NCBI GenBank assembly: GCA_025267735.1
Contig: CM046304.1
Span: 23,749,381 to 23,813,380, forward strand
Source of the DNA: Mactra quadrangularis
Taxonomy: Eukaryota; Mollusca; Bivalvia; Venerida; Mactridae
Length of the DNA stretch: 64,000 nucleotides
Reading direction: 5' to 3'
The notes below the pieces were generated by a model that searched no databases, was not told the DNA's origin, and worked only from the letters and a program-made list of their open reading frames with translations. Positions within the stretch are counted from its first letter, which is position 1, and each line of letters opens with the position of its first letter. The translations under genes and the position numbers were made by a program. Shown piece by piece: positions 48,401 to 57,639 of this stretch.

Positions 48401-51400
48401 CAAATAAATTAGTAGACTATCCTGTACCATTGTTAACATTGTCTGGTGATCTTGATGGCTTAACTAGAATTACTAGAATTGTGGATACCTTTGAGTAAGA
48501 TTTTTCTGTTATATTGATACAGGCGTACAAGATACACCTCCTTAAAGACCATGTAGGTCATGACTGTGACGCAGGGCACCATTTGAGTTTACGGAAGTAC
48601 TATGAAAAATGTTTGAACGTGTTTTAAAAAAAGTAGTTTTATCATCTTGATCGCTCAACAATTTCTATTTTCGGTTTCTGCAAAACGAGCTGAAAACTTC
48701 GTCCGCAGCATTGACTACGAACTACCATAGTGGACAAGCAAACAGTTTATTCATAGAATTGGCATATAGAAAACGGCATCTTTTATTAGTTTGAAGGCTA
48801 TCAAAATCTTGGAATAAACATAAAAACATTTTAAAACTGGTTATAGATGATTTATTAGACTTGATATTTGAATACAAGTTTATCCGTTCATCCGTTCTTC
48901 GATTAAGTATAACGTGATATTGAATCTAAACTTGAATTAACTTCTTCAGCGCCGACAAGAAACGCCTACCATTTAATTATCACTTTTACAATACCAACTT
49001 TTCAATTAAAACCAGTCTCCCAAGGAACAAACAACATTTTGTATATAATTTCATTAAGTAAAAACACTTGTAACAACGAAATCCTTTTATGGACCACGGT
49101 GGAATTGATGTATGCACCACTGACAAATGAATAAAATTGAACAATTTGATTCAAAGGTGCTCCCAGAGTACACCTGAGTACTCCCAGAACACTGAAACAA
49201 ACATGCCCCAGTATTTGTTTAATTATATCGAGATTTTCGATGGTTATGAATTAATCGAAATGATATTAGAGCATTTTCGATTAAGAGGTACGACATTATT
49301 TGTGTTGGCTATTGAATGTCTGACATTCAAACTTTCGTGTAGTAATGAACAAGTACTGCCATACAGTGATACTGGCAGAAATTGATTCTTGTGTTTCATT
49401 GTTTCTAATTTGTGGACATTTCATAACTCGTGATCCGACACAGCCTGCTCAATCGCTCGGACTTATAAAAGGGAGACAACTGCTTCAAACTATTTTATAA
49501 AACATTTACGAGTTACCTTTCTTGTTAGTACAACTACAATGGGCGTAGTCCATATACATGTATTTTACTTGAAACTGTCTGCTTTTTACGTAACTTTACA
49601 TTGTTTGCTGTATGTATAAATGTCTATGTGCCGGTGGCCTTATCATACAATTAATGTCTATATGTAGTGTTTCAAGGTGCTCTTATTATACAATAAATAA
49701 ATAAAAATAATAACTGATTTTAAGTACACTTCTTATTCACAATAGTTTATGATATTGTTAACAGTTATAACTTTCCTTCTCTAGATACATATATATTTCA
49801 ATAAATTACTTCAAATTAACCCTTGCATATTGATTAGTTTTTATTATTATTATAATGTTTGATCTAATAAATATCATCTTTATTTTGTTATGTTCTAACA
49901 TATATTGTCACGTATAAAGCACTTCATGGTGGAATCAAAATCATATACTATTACATGGATTTTATTTAACGGGGATTTTGATGAAAATCTATGTCGTTAC
50001 AAATCCCTGTTAAATGAAATCCCTGTAATAATATATGATTTCGAATTTTCACTGTCTTCGGTATTATTTCGGCCCATACGGTAAACAAGTATTACAAGTT
50101 TTAACAAAGATATGCAAATGAAATTTTGTACCAGTACCATTCAAATTGACATAAAGGTTAGAAAAAATGTGTTTCTAGATGATTTTGAGGTAAATCAAGC
50201 TCACAGACTGTTTCACAAACTAATGAATTTTCCCGCCGATCTGCCATTTTAGCTCCATTATATCACAAAAGTAATATTTTTGATCATAATTGCTACTAAT
50301 TTTTGTCAAAAACTTCAGAATCATTCACAAGTTGCATCGAAGACATGTACAAGAACATAAATCAAGTTTTTAAACTCTGTAATAATTTGTAAGGCTGCTT
50401 AAACCAGTTATAGACAGTTAATTTTCAAAAAAACACCGTTACAAATCCCTGTTGTATAGAATCCCCTGACTATTACAAGTACTCATACCTTTTATAATTG
50501 AGAATATATTTACATGTAGTGTATGGCATAACAATATCAAGTGTCTTCTCTGTATCTTTTTAATTTTATGTATTGTCATGTATAGTATTATGTATGTTTA
50601 AGTAAATATGTTGTCCTTATGGGCCCAAAGACTTCGAGTACATGTGTGTATATTGAAACAATAAAGTCATTAATATATTTGTTGTTACAGAGAACTTCAA
50701 CATGATGCATACAATGACCCGGGTAATATCAGTATAATCTATTCCAAGCCTGTCATTGTCATGGAGGGTATCAATCATGGAAGATTTGCTTCTGGAAAGA
50801 TGCCACCAAATGTTCTTAAACATGATCTACCAGTTGACAAAAATGTCACTGAAGAATATGCACATGAAGTGATATCTGGCTTTGTGAACAGTTTTGTTAT
50901 TGTGACCACCAGGAAACCAGAAGGTTCGGCCCATTTATTGACAGCTATTGCAGTCTTGAAAGTACAAGGATTTTACAATACGCAGAATATTATGAGGGTA
51001 AGCAATTTAACTTAGTTACCACGTGACTTCCGATTTTAGTTAGGTACGCAGTTATCATCGATGTTTTAGACAGTTCTTTGAATATCTTTCTTTACTTAGA
51101 CCTCGAAAGATGGTTTTTCTCATATAGTTGTACAGTTATTTGGTTTTAATAGCATAGCATAGCAAAACACAGCACAGCGCAGCGCAGCTCAGAACAGCAC
51201 AGCACAGAACAGCGCAGCACAGCACAGCACAGCACAGCACAGCACAGCACAGCACAGCACAGCACAGCACAGCACAGCACAGCACAGCACAGCACAGCAC
51301 AGCACAGCACAGCACAGCACAGCACAGCACAGCACAGCACAGCACAGCACAGCACAACACAACACAACACAACACAACACAACACAACACAACACAACAC

Positions 51401-53555
51401 AACACAACACAACACAACACAACACAACACAACACAACACAACACAACACAACACAACACAACACAACATAAAAAGACCGGGCCCTAATTCATAACTTGA
51501 ACGAAATTGACCGCCATATTGGAAAGTTCCGAGTTTTTCAGCGCGTCCATAACTACGCTATAATTTATTATGATTAAGCAGAAGAATCCAGTATTTCTTT
51601 ATATAGCTATACTTATTGAACAATTTGTTCGCAACCAGCATCCCTAGTACAATTGATGGTAAATGTATTCCTATATTTCAGCCACTGTCAGTAGTTAAAG
51701 CTATGGACATAAACCATAAAGGAAATTCTCGGACAATAGAGATAATACAGGGATATGTGTTTGGAAATGAGCTCAGCAAACATGTCCAGGTTTGATTTTA
51801 GATTTCATGCTTTAATATTCCTATCCCTTGTCTTACTACTAGCTCAGTTGAAGGATATTGTAGCTAAAAACAATACTATTTAAACAGCTTCCAGTGCTAC
51901 TGTATTTTTGTTATTGCCGTTTAGTTCAGTATGATCTAACATCCCAGTAATCATTGCTGGTGTATTTAAGCAGTACGGTTGCTTTGTATAATGGGCTCCA
52001 TACGATTCTGGTTGCTAATTAAAAACAAAAAGCGGTCAAAGCTTGTAAAGTACGATTTTGCGACGAATATAAGACAACATATTATATACGACATTTATGA
52101 ATCGAAAGGTCGTGGGTTCGATCCCATTTCGGACTAGAGCTATTTACATGTATTGGATTTTTATTAAGCATTAGACGTAACTACATCTAACATGCTAAAG
52201 TACGTGTATGCACTGTTCGATTGTCACAAAGGCGTTCACGTTCCAAGAATGGAGTATCAATTCGGATAAAGGGGGTGTTTGTATCAATAAATATATACAG
52301 CGCTTGTGTACTTCCTTGCCTTCACGATAGCTTACATGGCAAGGTCGTAAGTTCGATCCCAGGTCGGACAATCGATTTTAGTCGAGAGGCATCATTAACA
52401 CAAACCATAATTTAAAGCATCAGTATTATTCTGATAATGTAACATTTCTCTTCAGGTAAATGATACAGAAGTGTCTGAGGCTTTGATAGAAATGTATTCA
52501 CCAGATGTTAAAGTTAACGGTGATAAAGCTCATGTACAAACCTATTCAAGCGTGGTGATGCCATTTGACCCTGAAGATGTATCATTGAATCCTCAATCGC
52601 CTTCTGAATTACTAACTGTTATGAAAACAAGAGCTGGAATGTTGGCATTATTACCTAAAATATTTCCGTATGGTAGAAACTTGACCTGCAAGGACGTTAA
52701 TCAGGTTGTTATTTAAACTTTAAACCTAACCACATTAAAAAAATAAAGATCGCACTGCATTGAAACAGTGGTAAAGTACGCCGAATTTCGAATCTTAGCA
52801 GGTTCAAATCCCGGCTGCGGCATGTATACATGTATATTGTGTTCCCAGAAATTGTCATTGTTACTTAATTTCAACTTGAATACTTGATGAGAGAAATGTT
52901 CATCTCCCTGTGTGAGAATTAGCTGATGATGGTTAATAAATTTGTTAAGGCAAGATGCTTTAGGTACGTCACCCGTCGCTAAAGTACGATTAAACATTTT
53001 GTGTTTTTGATCTTTGTCTAAGGAAGTCATCCAATTCTTATAATAGGCTAAATAACATAATTAACTCATAGAAACCATTCTCGTACCGCGAAGTTATCAA
53101 GATTCTCGATCAAACGCTGGTATTGAGAATCCTACAAGACTCTGAGTAAGAGAATGATAGGAACAGATAGGCGTTGTTCAGCATTTAAGTCCCTACATGT
53201 TTGCTAAATGATTCTGATTCAAACTTTTTATTCGTTTCAGATAATTTATCAAATCGCTTTTAACACATCTTCGCTTCTTGCACGACAAAGATTCATAGAC
53301 AGAAACTCGCCTCAAATTCAACTGAAAGATGACGTCACATCCGGTTCCCTTGTTGAATGGACTATGAGGAGTTTAAATTTAGAATATGGGGAAAATGGCG
53401 AACTTGAAGTTACATCCCCTTCTTATATAGTGGCACCAGGCCCTAACAACCCTCAAGATAAAATGTCTGGAACTCAACATTGCAAACTGTTGTCTCCTTA
53501 CCGTGCATTAGAATGGTTCTACATTGACTCTTTAAAGAGAAGCTCGGATAGATAA
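45283..53555 (+). CDS. Secreted alpha/beta hydrolase, 7 exons, 497 aa
   Basis: Complete gene, exons 45283-45445, 46721-46897, 48320-48494, 50691-50997, 51682-51789, 52456-52704 and 53241-53555; all splice sites are GT-AG and in phase. Residues 1-20 form a signal peptide. The hydrolase part has the nucleophile elbow GHSLGG (109-114, Ser111), an acid in SGDLDG (Asp157 or Asp159) and the catalytic His in EGINHGRFASG (His201). This Ser-Asp-His layout resembles chlorophyllase/dienelactone-hydrolase and lipase-like enzymes acting on ester bonds; the substrate is unknown. Several N-glycosylation sites (31, 184, 223, 312, 385, 401) suit secretion. Residues 275-497 match no domain I know. Introns hold minisatellites, foldbacks and SINE heads. 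Confidence 0.88.
46126..46269. mobile_element. 144-bp foldback MITE in hydrolase intron 1
   Basis: Imperfect inverted repeat beginning TGTGGTTTGGGAACAG and ending TTTCCCAAATCACA. CAAA flanks both sides (46122-46125 and 46270-46273). It is relatively GC-rich (CTGTCCC, TCGGGG blocks). Confidence 0.6.
46375..46654 (-). mobile_element. SINE family S3, full-length reverse copy
   Basis: From GCAAGGTTTTTGAAGTTTAC through GTCGACTTTTGACATTAACT, GCAGCCACAGCATACGGTGC and TTCTTGCTCAAGGAAATTAG to the inverted head AGGATTCGAACCCAGGACCT (46592-46611) and GGACTACTGCTCC. It gives the uninterrupted S3 structure and abuts hydrolase exon 2 at 46721. The ORFs here (62 and 106 aa) are repeat-derived. Confidence 0.85.
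46721..46897 (+). CDS. Hydrolase exon 2 (nucleophile elbow)
   Basis: 177 nt, phase 1 to 1. It encodes LQIQKSFPGRMWIALLCDFP, then QLPGAVDDAISIFKEKGF and FLAGHSLG with the catalytic Ser. The acceptor region is duplicated: CTTCAGGACTTG (46701) lies 15 bp before the used TTTTTCAGGACTTC. Only the second keeps the frame. Confidence 0.9.
47431..47800. repeat. 20-bp minisatellite, about 18 copies, hydrolase intron 2
   Basis: Unit CAAGTTACAATAATAACATA, with a G/T variant at the fifth base (CAAGG). The G variants fall at copies 2, 4, 7, 13 and 18, so arrays probably grew by multi-unit steps. Confidence 0.95.
48320..48494 (+). CDS. Hydrolase exon 3 (catalytic acid)
   Basis: 175 nt, phase 1 to 2; acceptor TATTTTGTAG, donor GA/GTAAGA. 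It encodes VFVGEYGKSHPSKLAGVMLF, ASYL, then VPLLTLSGDLDGLTRITR with the candidate catalytic Asp. Confidence 0.9.
49939..50043. repeat. Long near-perfect hairpin in hydrolase intron 3
   Basis: Arms of about 43 nt (AAATCATAT...GGGATTT) with about five mismatches face each other across a loop of about 18 nt. The core CATGGATTTTATTTAAC... to ...GAAATCCCTG (49954-50025) is flanked by TA on both sides, as for a Tc1/mariner/pogo-type MITE. A related half-arm (TTACAAATCCCTGTT) is at 50440-50454. Confidence 0.75.
50691..50997 (+). CDS. Hydrolase exon 4 (catalytic histidine)
   Basis: 307 nt, phase 2 to 0; acceptor TTGTTACAG, donor AGG/GTAAGC. It contains VIVMEGINHGRFASG with the catalytic His, and the start of the C-terminal half (YAHEVISGFVNSFVIVTT). 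Confidence 0.9.
51155..51470. repeat. Pentanucleotide satellite with a unit switch (AGCAC)n-(AACAC)n
   Basis: Intron 4 of the hydrolase gene. A degenerate left edge (51155-51210) leads into a pure AGCAC array to about 51353, which then switches abruptly to a pure AACAC array to about 51468. The three minus-strand ORFs of repeated MLCCV/AVLCC are read-through of this array and not proteins. Confidence 0.97.
51682..51789 (+). CDS. Hydrolase exon 5
   Basis: 108 nt, phase 0 to 0, 36 codons: PLSVVKAMDINHKGNSRTIE then IIQGYVFGNELSKHVQ. Acceptor TATATTTCAG, donor CAG/GTTTGA, which is weak. Too short for ORF calling; assigned from frame and splice sites. Confidence 0.8.
52090..52825 (+). repeat. tRNA-like SINE head fragments around hydrolase exon 6
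   Basis: Three B-box-like sites with tRNA-like surroundings: GGGTTCGATCCC (52112), AGTTCGATCCC (52350) and GGTTCAAATCCCGGC (52800-52814); the last is preceded by AACAGTGGTAAAGTACG. They are probably remnants of S3-like SINEs. None folds into a convincing functional tRNA by eye. Exon 6 itself (52456-52704) is not part of this repeat. Confidence 0.45.
52456..52704 (+). CDS. Hydrolase exon 6
   Basis: 249 nt, phase 0 to 0, 83 codons: starts VNDTEVSEALIEMY, includes LLTVMKTRAGMLALLPKIFP and ends GRNLTCKDVNQ. Acceptor TTCTCTTCAG, donor CAG/GTTGTT. Part of the unrecognised C-terminal half. Confidence 0.87.
53076..53156. mobile_element. Short palindromic MITE (ATTCTCGTAC family), copy 3
   Basis: CATTCTCGTACCGCGAAGTT...CTCGATC on the left pairs with GAGAATCC...AAGAGAATG on the right. 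It lies in intron 6, about 85 bp before exon 7. Confidence 0.65.
53241..53555 (+). CDS. Hydrolase exon 7 (terminal)
   Basis: 104 codons plus TAA; acceptor TTCGTTTCAG. It runs from IIYQIAFNTSSLLARQRF through SGSLVEWTMRSLNLEYGE to SPYRALEWFYIDSLKRSSDR. No strict AATAAA follows closely. Confidence 0.88.
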   Translation: MIYQIAFNTSSLLARQRFIDRNSPQIQLKDDVTSGSLVEWTMRSLNLEYGENGELEVTSPSYIVAPGPNNPQDKMSGTQHCKLLSPYRALEWFYIDSLKRSSDR

Positions 53556-55546
53556 ACGTGACATTATTTCATCAATTGAATATCATATACTTTAGCTCTT
53601 TTTCATGTTTTGTATTTTGCGAGTTGATAAAATACAGTTCAACTGTTTAAACAGTTTTGAAAAAAATATGTTTTTTTAAAGAAGTCACCAGCGAAAAAAT
53701 GCCATATTTTGTCCTATATTTACATTATTTTGTATTGCGGAGAGTTTATGTTTATTAACAAGTCTTATGCTAAAGACAGTAAGCTATTCTGATTTATGGA
53801 TTCATTATGTCTGATACAGACGTTAAATTAATCATGTTGATTGAACGAGTTAACATCATCTAATAATGATGCAATGAGCCATAACTTCAAACAAGAGCAA
53901 CTACATTCGTTAGGCTGGGCGTGTCCCCGTTCTATATACGGTACATGACATCCAGGTGATGTTACTGTTGAGAAAGATAGCTAGGAATGTCAATACTGTG
54001 CACCGTTTGAGACGTTTTACGAATGGTTTGCCGTCTGTTGTGCTTACACGGTGAATACCCACGTGACTTTATCCGGGCATCTTTTACAATATACGAAAGT
54101 GGGTCACTCGACTAAGGTAAGTTTTCTGCTTATTTTATATTTATCATTTGGGCTATTTTTCAACGAATATGCGCATAAACCCCCTGCTTACGAGATATAA
54201 TTGCTGCATTGATTGTTATCCCGGAAAGTGCAGCCGTTTTTGCGTATAGAGGAAAACGAGTTTCGGATTAAATGAAAGTGCCCGGATTCATTCGACGCTT
54301 ACATGTATGAGCAATTTCGGATGCAGAAATGTAAATTTTAATTATTTTTATGCACTTCTGAAATCATATGGCTGCTGCAAGATTTTGATAAAAATGAGAG
54401 TTAGTTTACATTCTAAAGATCACACGATATACATGTATGCCCTTAAAATGCGTATATTTTATATCGTTATTGATGGTGAAAAATGATACTTGATTTAATT
54501 CAGAATTAATACGCTAAATGAACCCGATCCCACAACTGAGTATTGACGTACATTTCAGCTTCGCCTTGATATGTTGGTCTGATATTAAAAAATATCAGTA
54601 ATCGGAATCAAGTTATATATGAGGTGCCCGGCTTCACATGATTAGCCGTGGTGCTAGCTAAATTCAGCTTTACGACGTCAACCAAAGTGTTCCGAAGGTG
54701 ACCGCGGAAGATATGGAAAATTCTGGGATGGCCCACATCAGTTAAAACTGAACCACTGTGCCAGAAAGGCGTGTTTTTACCGAGATTTGTCAATTAAGAT
54801 TATAAGATGATATACACATTTGTGAATCAAAGATAAAGGTAGGAAACCTTTAAATACACATTTGTTTAGTGTTCTGTTGTCTATTTCCCTGTAAGACAAT
54901 ATACTCAGCCAGCATTTTACATCGACCTGATGGCGGGCCTATCTTACATTCAAGTCGGCCCGACATATAAATGACTGTCTATGCCATAACTGCGATTATG
55001 TACTAAACTTTATTGGCCTTATTTGCTAATGATCATAGCGAAAAGGAACTTGACAAACTAGGCTTTATGATTTAATTGAAACGGTTTGTCATGACACGAA
55101 AAACACAGAAACTTGAATATATATAAAATGAAGTAATCGGTGCTACATAACCAAATGAGTAGAAAACTATGAGTGAATGTCCATCGGGCTAAATGCGGAG
55201 ATCTACATGCATATAAAAACCCTTTATAACATAAGATTTTAATAACTCCGTCTATGCACAGCAGAAAATTAGTGCAAGGTTTTATAATATCTCTCTTTAA
55301 AGTATCCATATATACCCGGACAAAGTGCAACAATTGCGACTAAAATTCATGAAATAAAGCAGTTTCCTTGATATAATTTGATACTGGACTATCCCTATGC
55401 TCACGTATGCGAACTAGATAACTGTTCCTGTATTTGGAAGTAATTTTGAAAGACCTGTAATTAAGTGGTGGTTCTTTAGCTAACAAGGTTGATATTGGTG
55501 TGGTTTCTATTTTAAATTCAATTGAATGTTTTTCTTGATTATTAAG
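53556..55546. other. Region between the hydrolase gene and the S2 SINE
   Basis: No coding exon. A strong 5' splice site, AAG/GTAAGT, occurs at about 54116-54122, after a less AT-rich stretch that includes CCACGTGA (54059-54066). This could be a non-coding first exon, but no partner exon was found. The minus-strand ORF 54608-54793 is not recognised. Confidence 0.3.
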
Positions 55547-55806
55547 TCGACGGCTCACAAGTCTATTGATCCATGGATCGCAGGTTCAATGCCCGGGCGG
55601 GAATACTTTCTTGGAGCTTTGTCATGCAATAACTTCTACTGCCATTCAACCCACTATCATTGATTCTAAAACATATAGGTCAGTTGTCAGTTACTGGCGG
55701 AAGTAATCGCTTAGCAATTGATTTGGATTTAGCCTTTACGTAAAAGGTAAATAGGTCGACTGATCGCCGTCATATGATCATGTGTTGCTACGGCATTTAA
55801 CTTTAC
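55547..55806 (+). mobile_element. SINE family S2, forward copy
   Basis: tRNA-like head with GCAGGTTCAATGCCCGGGCG (55580-55599; B box GGTTCAATGCC), then CCACTATCATTGATTCTAAA, GTCAGTTGTCAGTTACTGGC, and the tail ATCATGTGTTGCTACGGC. The A-box part is poor. Confidence 0.8.
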
Positions 55807-56461
55807 TAAATTTAATAATAATTTTGCGTTTAAACGTTCAGCAAAATACGTTTTCTTTGTCATAATTGTCAATTGCAAATCAAAATTGTCGTTATGTGGT
55901 CACTCATCCTTATAACATTACATGTACACGTGTCTTTGCTGTGACGGAAGTACCAACGTGGTTGAAATATTTGCCTCAGACATATTTGTGATTACACATC
56001 TAGGTATCTGGCCTCGACTTTTAAAAATTCTAGCACTGTACTTATTTGTTTAACTATATCTTCTTCTTTAAATGTTGATTTCTCACATTCTTTTCTCTAT
56101 TTCTCTATCGTTTCTTCGCTAAAGCAGCATTTAAGATATTTCATGATTTAAATGTTAATGTGCATACACATATGTAGATGAAGAAGTGATTTTTGTTATT
56201 AACTAAATGTACAAAATGGATAAAACAAATGAAACATTTATCTTTTTTAAAACATTAATTTATTCAACAAAAATAATAAACACCACTTTAAATATTGTTA
56301 GCATACTACTACAAATAAATAAAACTTTTGAAAGATACATTTACTATCTATCTTAAATATGATGTGAACAGGTAGTATGAAATGATTTATGTTTAATTAA
56401 GATATATGTAATTGAAATATTGTAAAATAATATATGTTTACATATTGTAAAAATATACTAT
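55807..56461. other. AT-rich region left of the minisatellite
   Basis: No gene or repeat recognised. Confidence 0.4.
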
Positions 56462-57056
56462 AATCGATGTTAACATATAATACAAATATATCATATAATT
56501 GATATTCACATAAATTACAAAATATCATATTATTGATGCTCACATGTATTACAAAATAACATATTATTGATGCTCACATGTATTACAAAATAACATATTA
56601 TTGATGCTCACATGTATTACAAAATATCATATTATTGATGCTCACATGTATTACAAAATATCATATTATTGATGCTCACATGTATTACAAAATATCATAT
56701 TATTGATGCTCACATGTATTACAAAATATCATATTATTGATGCTCACATGTATTACAAAATAACATATTATTGATGCTCACATGTATTACAAAATAACAT
56801 ATTATTGATGCTCACATGTATTACAAAATATCATATTATTGATGCTCACATGTATTACAAAATAACATATTATTGATGTTCACATATTATACAAATATCA
56901 TATTATTGATGTTCACATATGGGTCACATATCATATTATTGATGTTCACATATCATACAAATATCATATTATTGATGTTCATATATTATACAAATATCAA
57001 ATAATTGATGTTCACATATGGGTCACATATCATATTATTGATGTTCACATATACAA
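56462..57056. repeat. 34-bp minisatellite, about 16 units
   Basis: Central units read TGATGCTCACATGTATTACA then AAATAACATATTAT, with an AAC/ATC variant in the second part. Outer units on the right become TGATGTTCACATAT(T/C)ATAC-like, with two GGGTCACA inserts (56921-56928, 57020-57027), which implies growth from the centre. Extremely AT-rich. Confidence 0.95.
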
Positions 57057-57639
57057 TATTGTAAAAATAATATACATGCTTTTACATATAGTGTATATAC
57101 TTTATTATGTATGTCACATAAAGTATAAAAATTACGATTTAGAGTGTCCTATGTGTATTATAAACAATCATTTTATTTCTGATTTTTTATGCAAACTGCT
57201 GTTGCGGAGACACTGATAAATCGGTCGTGTTTCTTGAACATTTAAAGTATGAATTTTTTACGGGGACTTCGACTTCTTGCGTTACAAATAATCGTCGTCT
57301 TGCAATCGTGACTGTCAGATTGCATAGTTTAAGTTCGGATAAATGAGACGAATAGTTTGGCGTGGTTTATTGCATACCTATCGAGCAAAATTCGAATTTG
57401 TTTTTAAATGTGAAAACGAGAGCAGTCAACGGAAAATCATTTGAACTTTGACACTTGAAAAAAAAATTGAAAATATACTCTAATAATTATTTCTCTGCTT
57501 TAAACTGTATGATAATCATCCTACAAAAGACCGGACTTCAGTTTAGTTCGGCATAACTTCACCGATCAAAGCATTACACATTAGTTTTGGTACAACATTT
57601 ATGTTGTTTGACTTGTGATGTTTGATTGTGTATGAAAGA
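57057..57639. other. Region between minisatellite and pseudogene
   Basis: No gene, repeat or element recognised. Confidence 0.4.

Noticed and set aside
51136..51470. Three long minus-strand ORFs of repeated Leu-Cys-Cys-Val/Ala units
   Set aside because: They are read-through of the (AGCAC)n/(AACAC)n array in three frames; a pentamer repeat without stops is open in several frames.
47431..57056. CRISPR-like arrays at the minisatellites
   Set aside because: The repeats are directly adjacent without unique spacers, and the DNA is eukaryotic.
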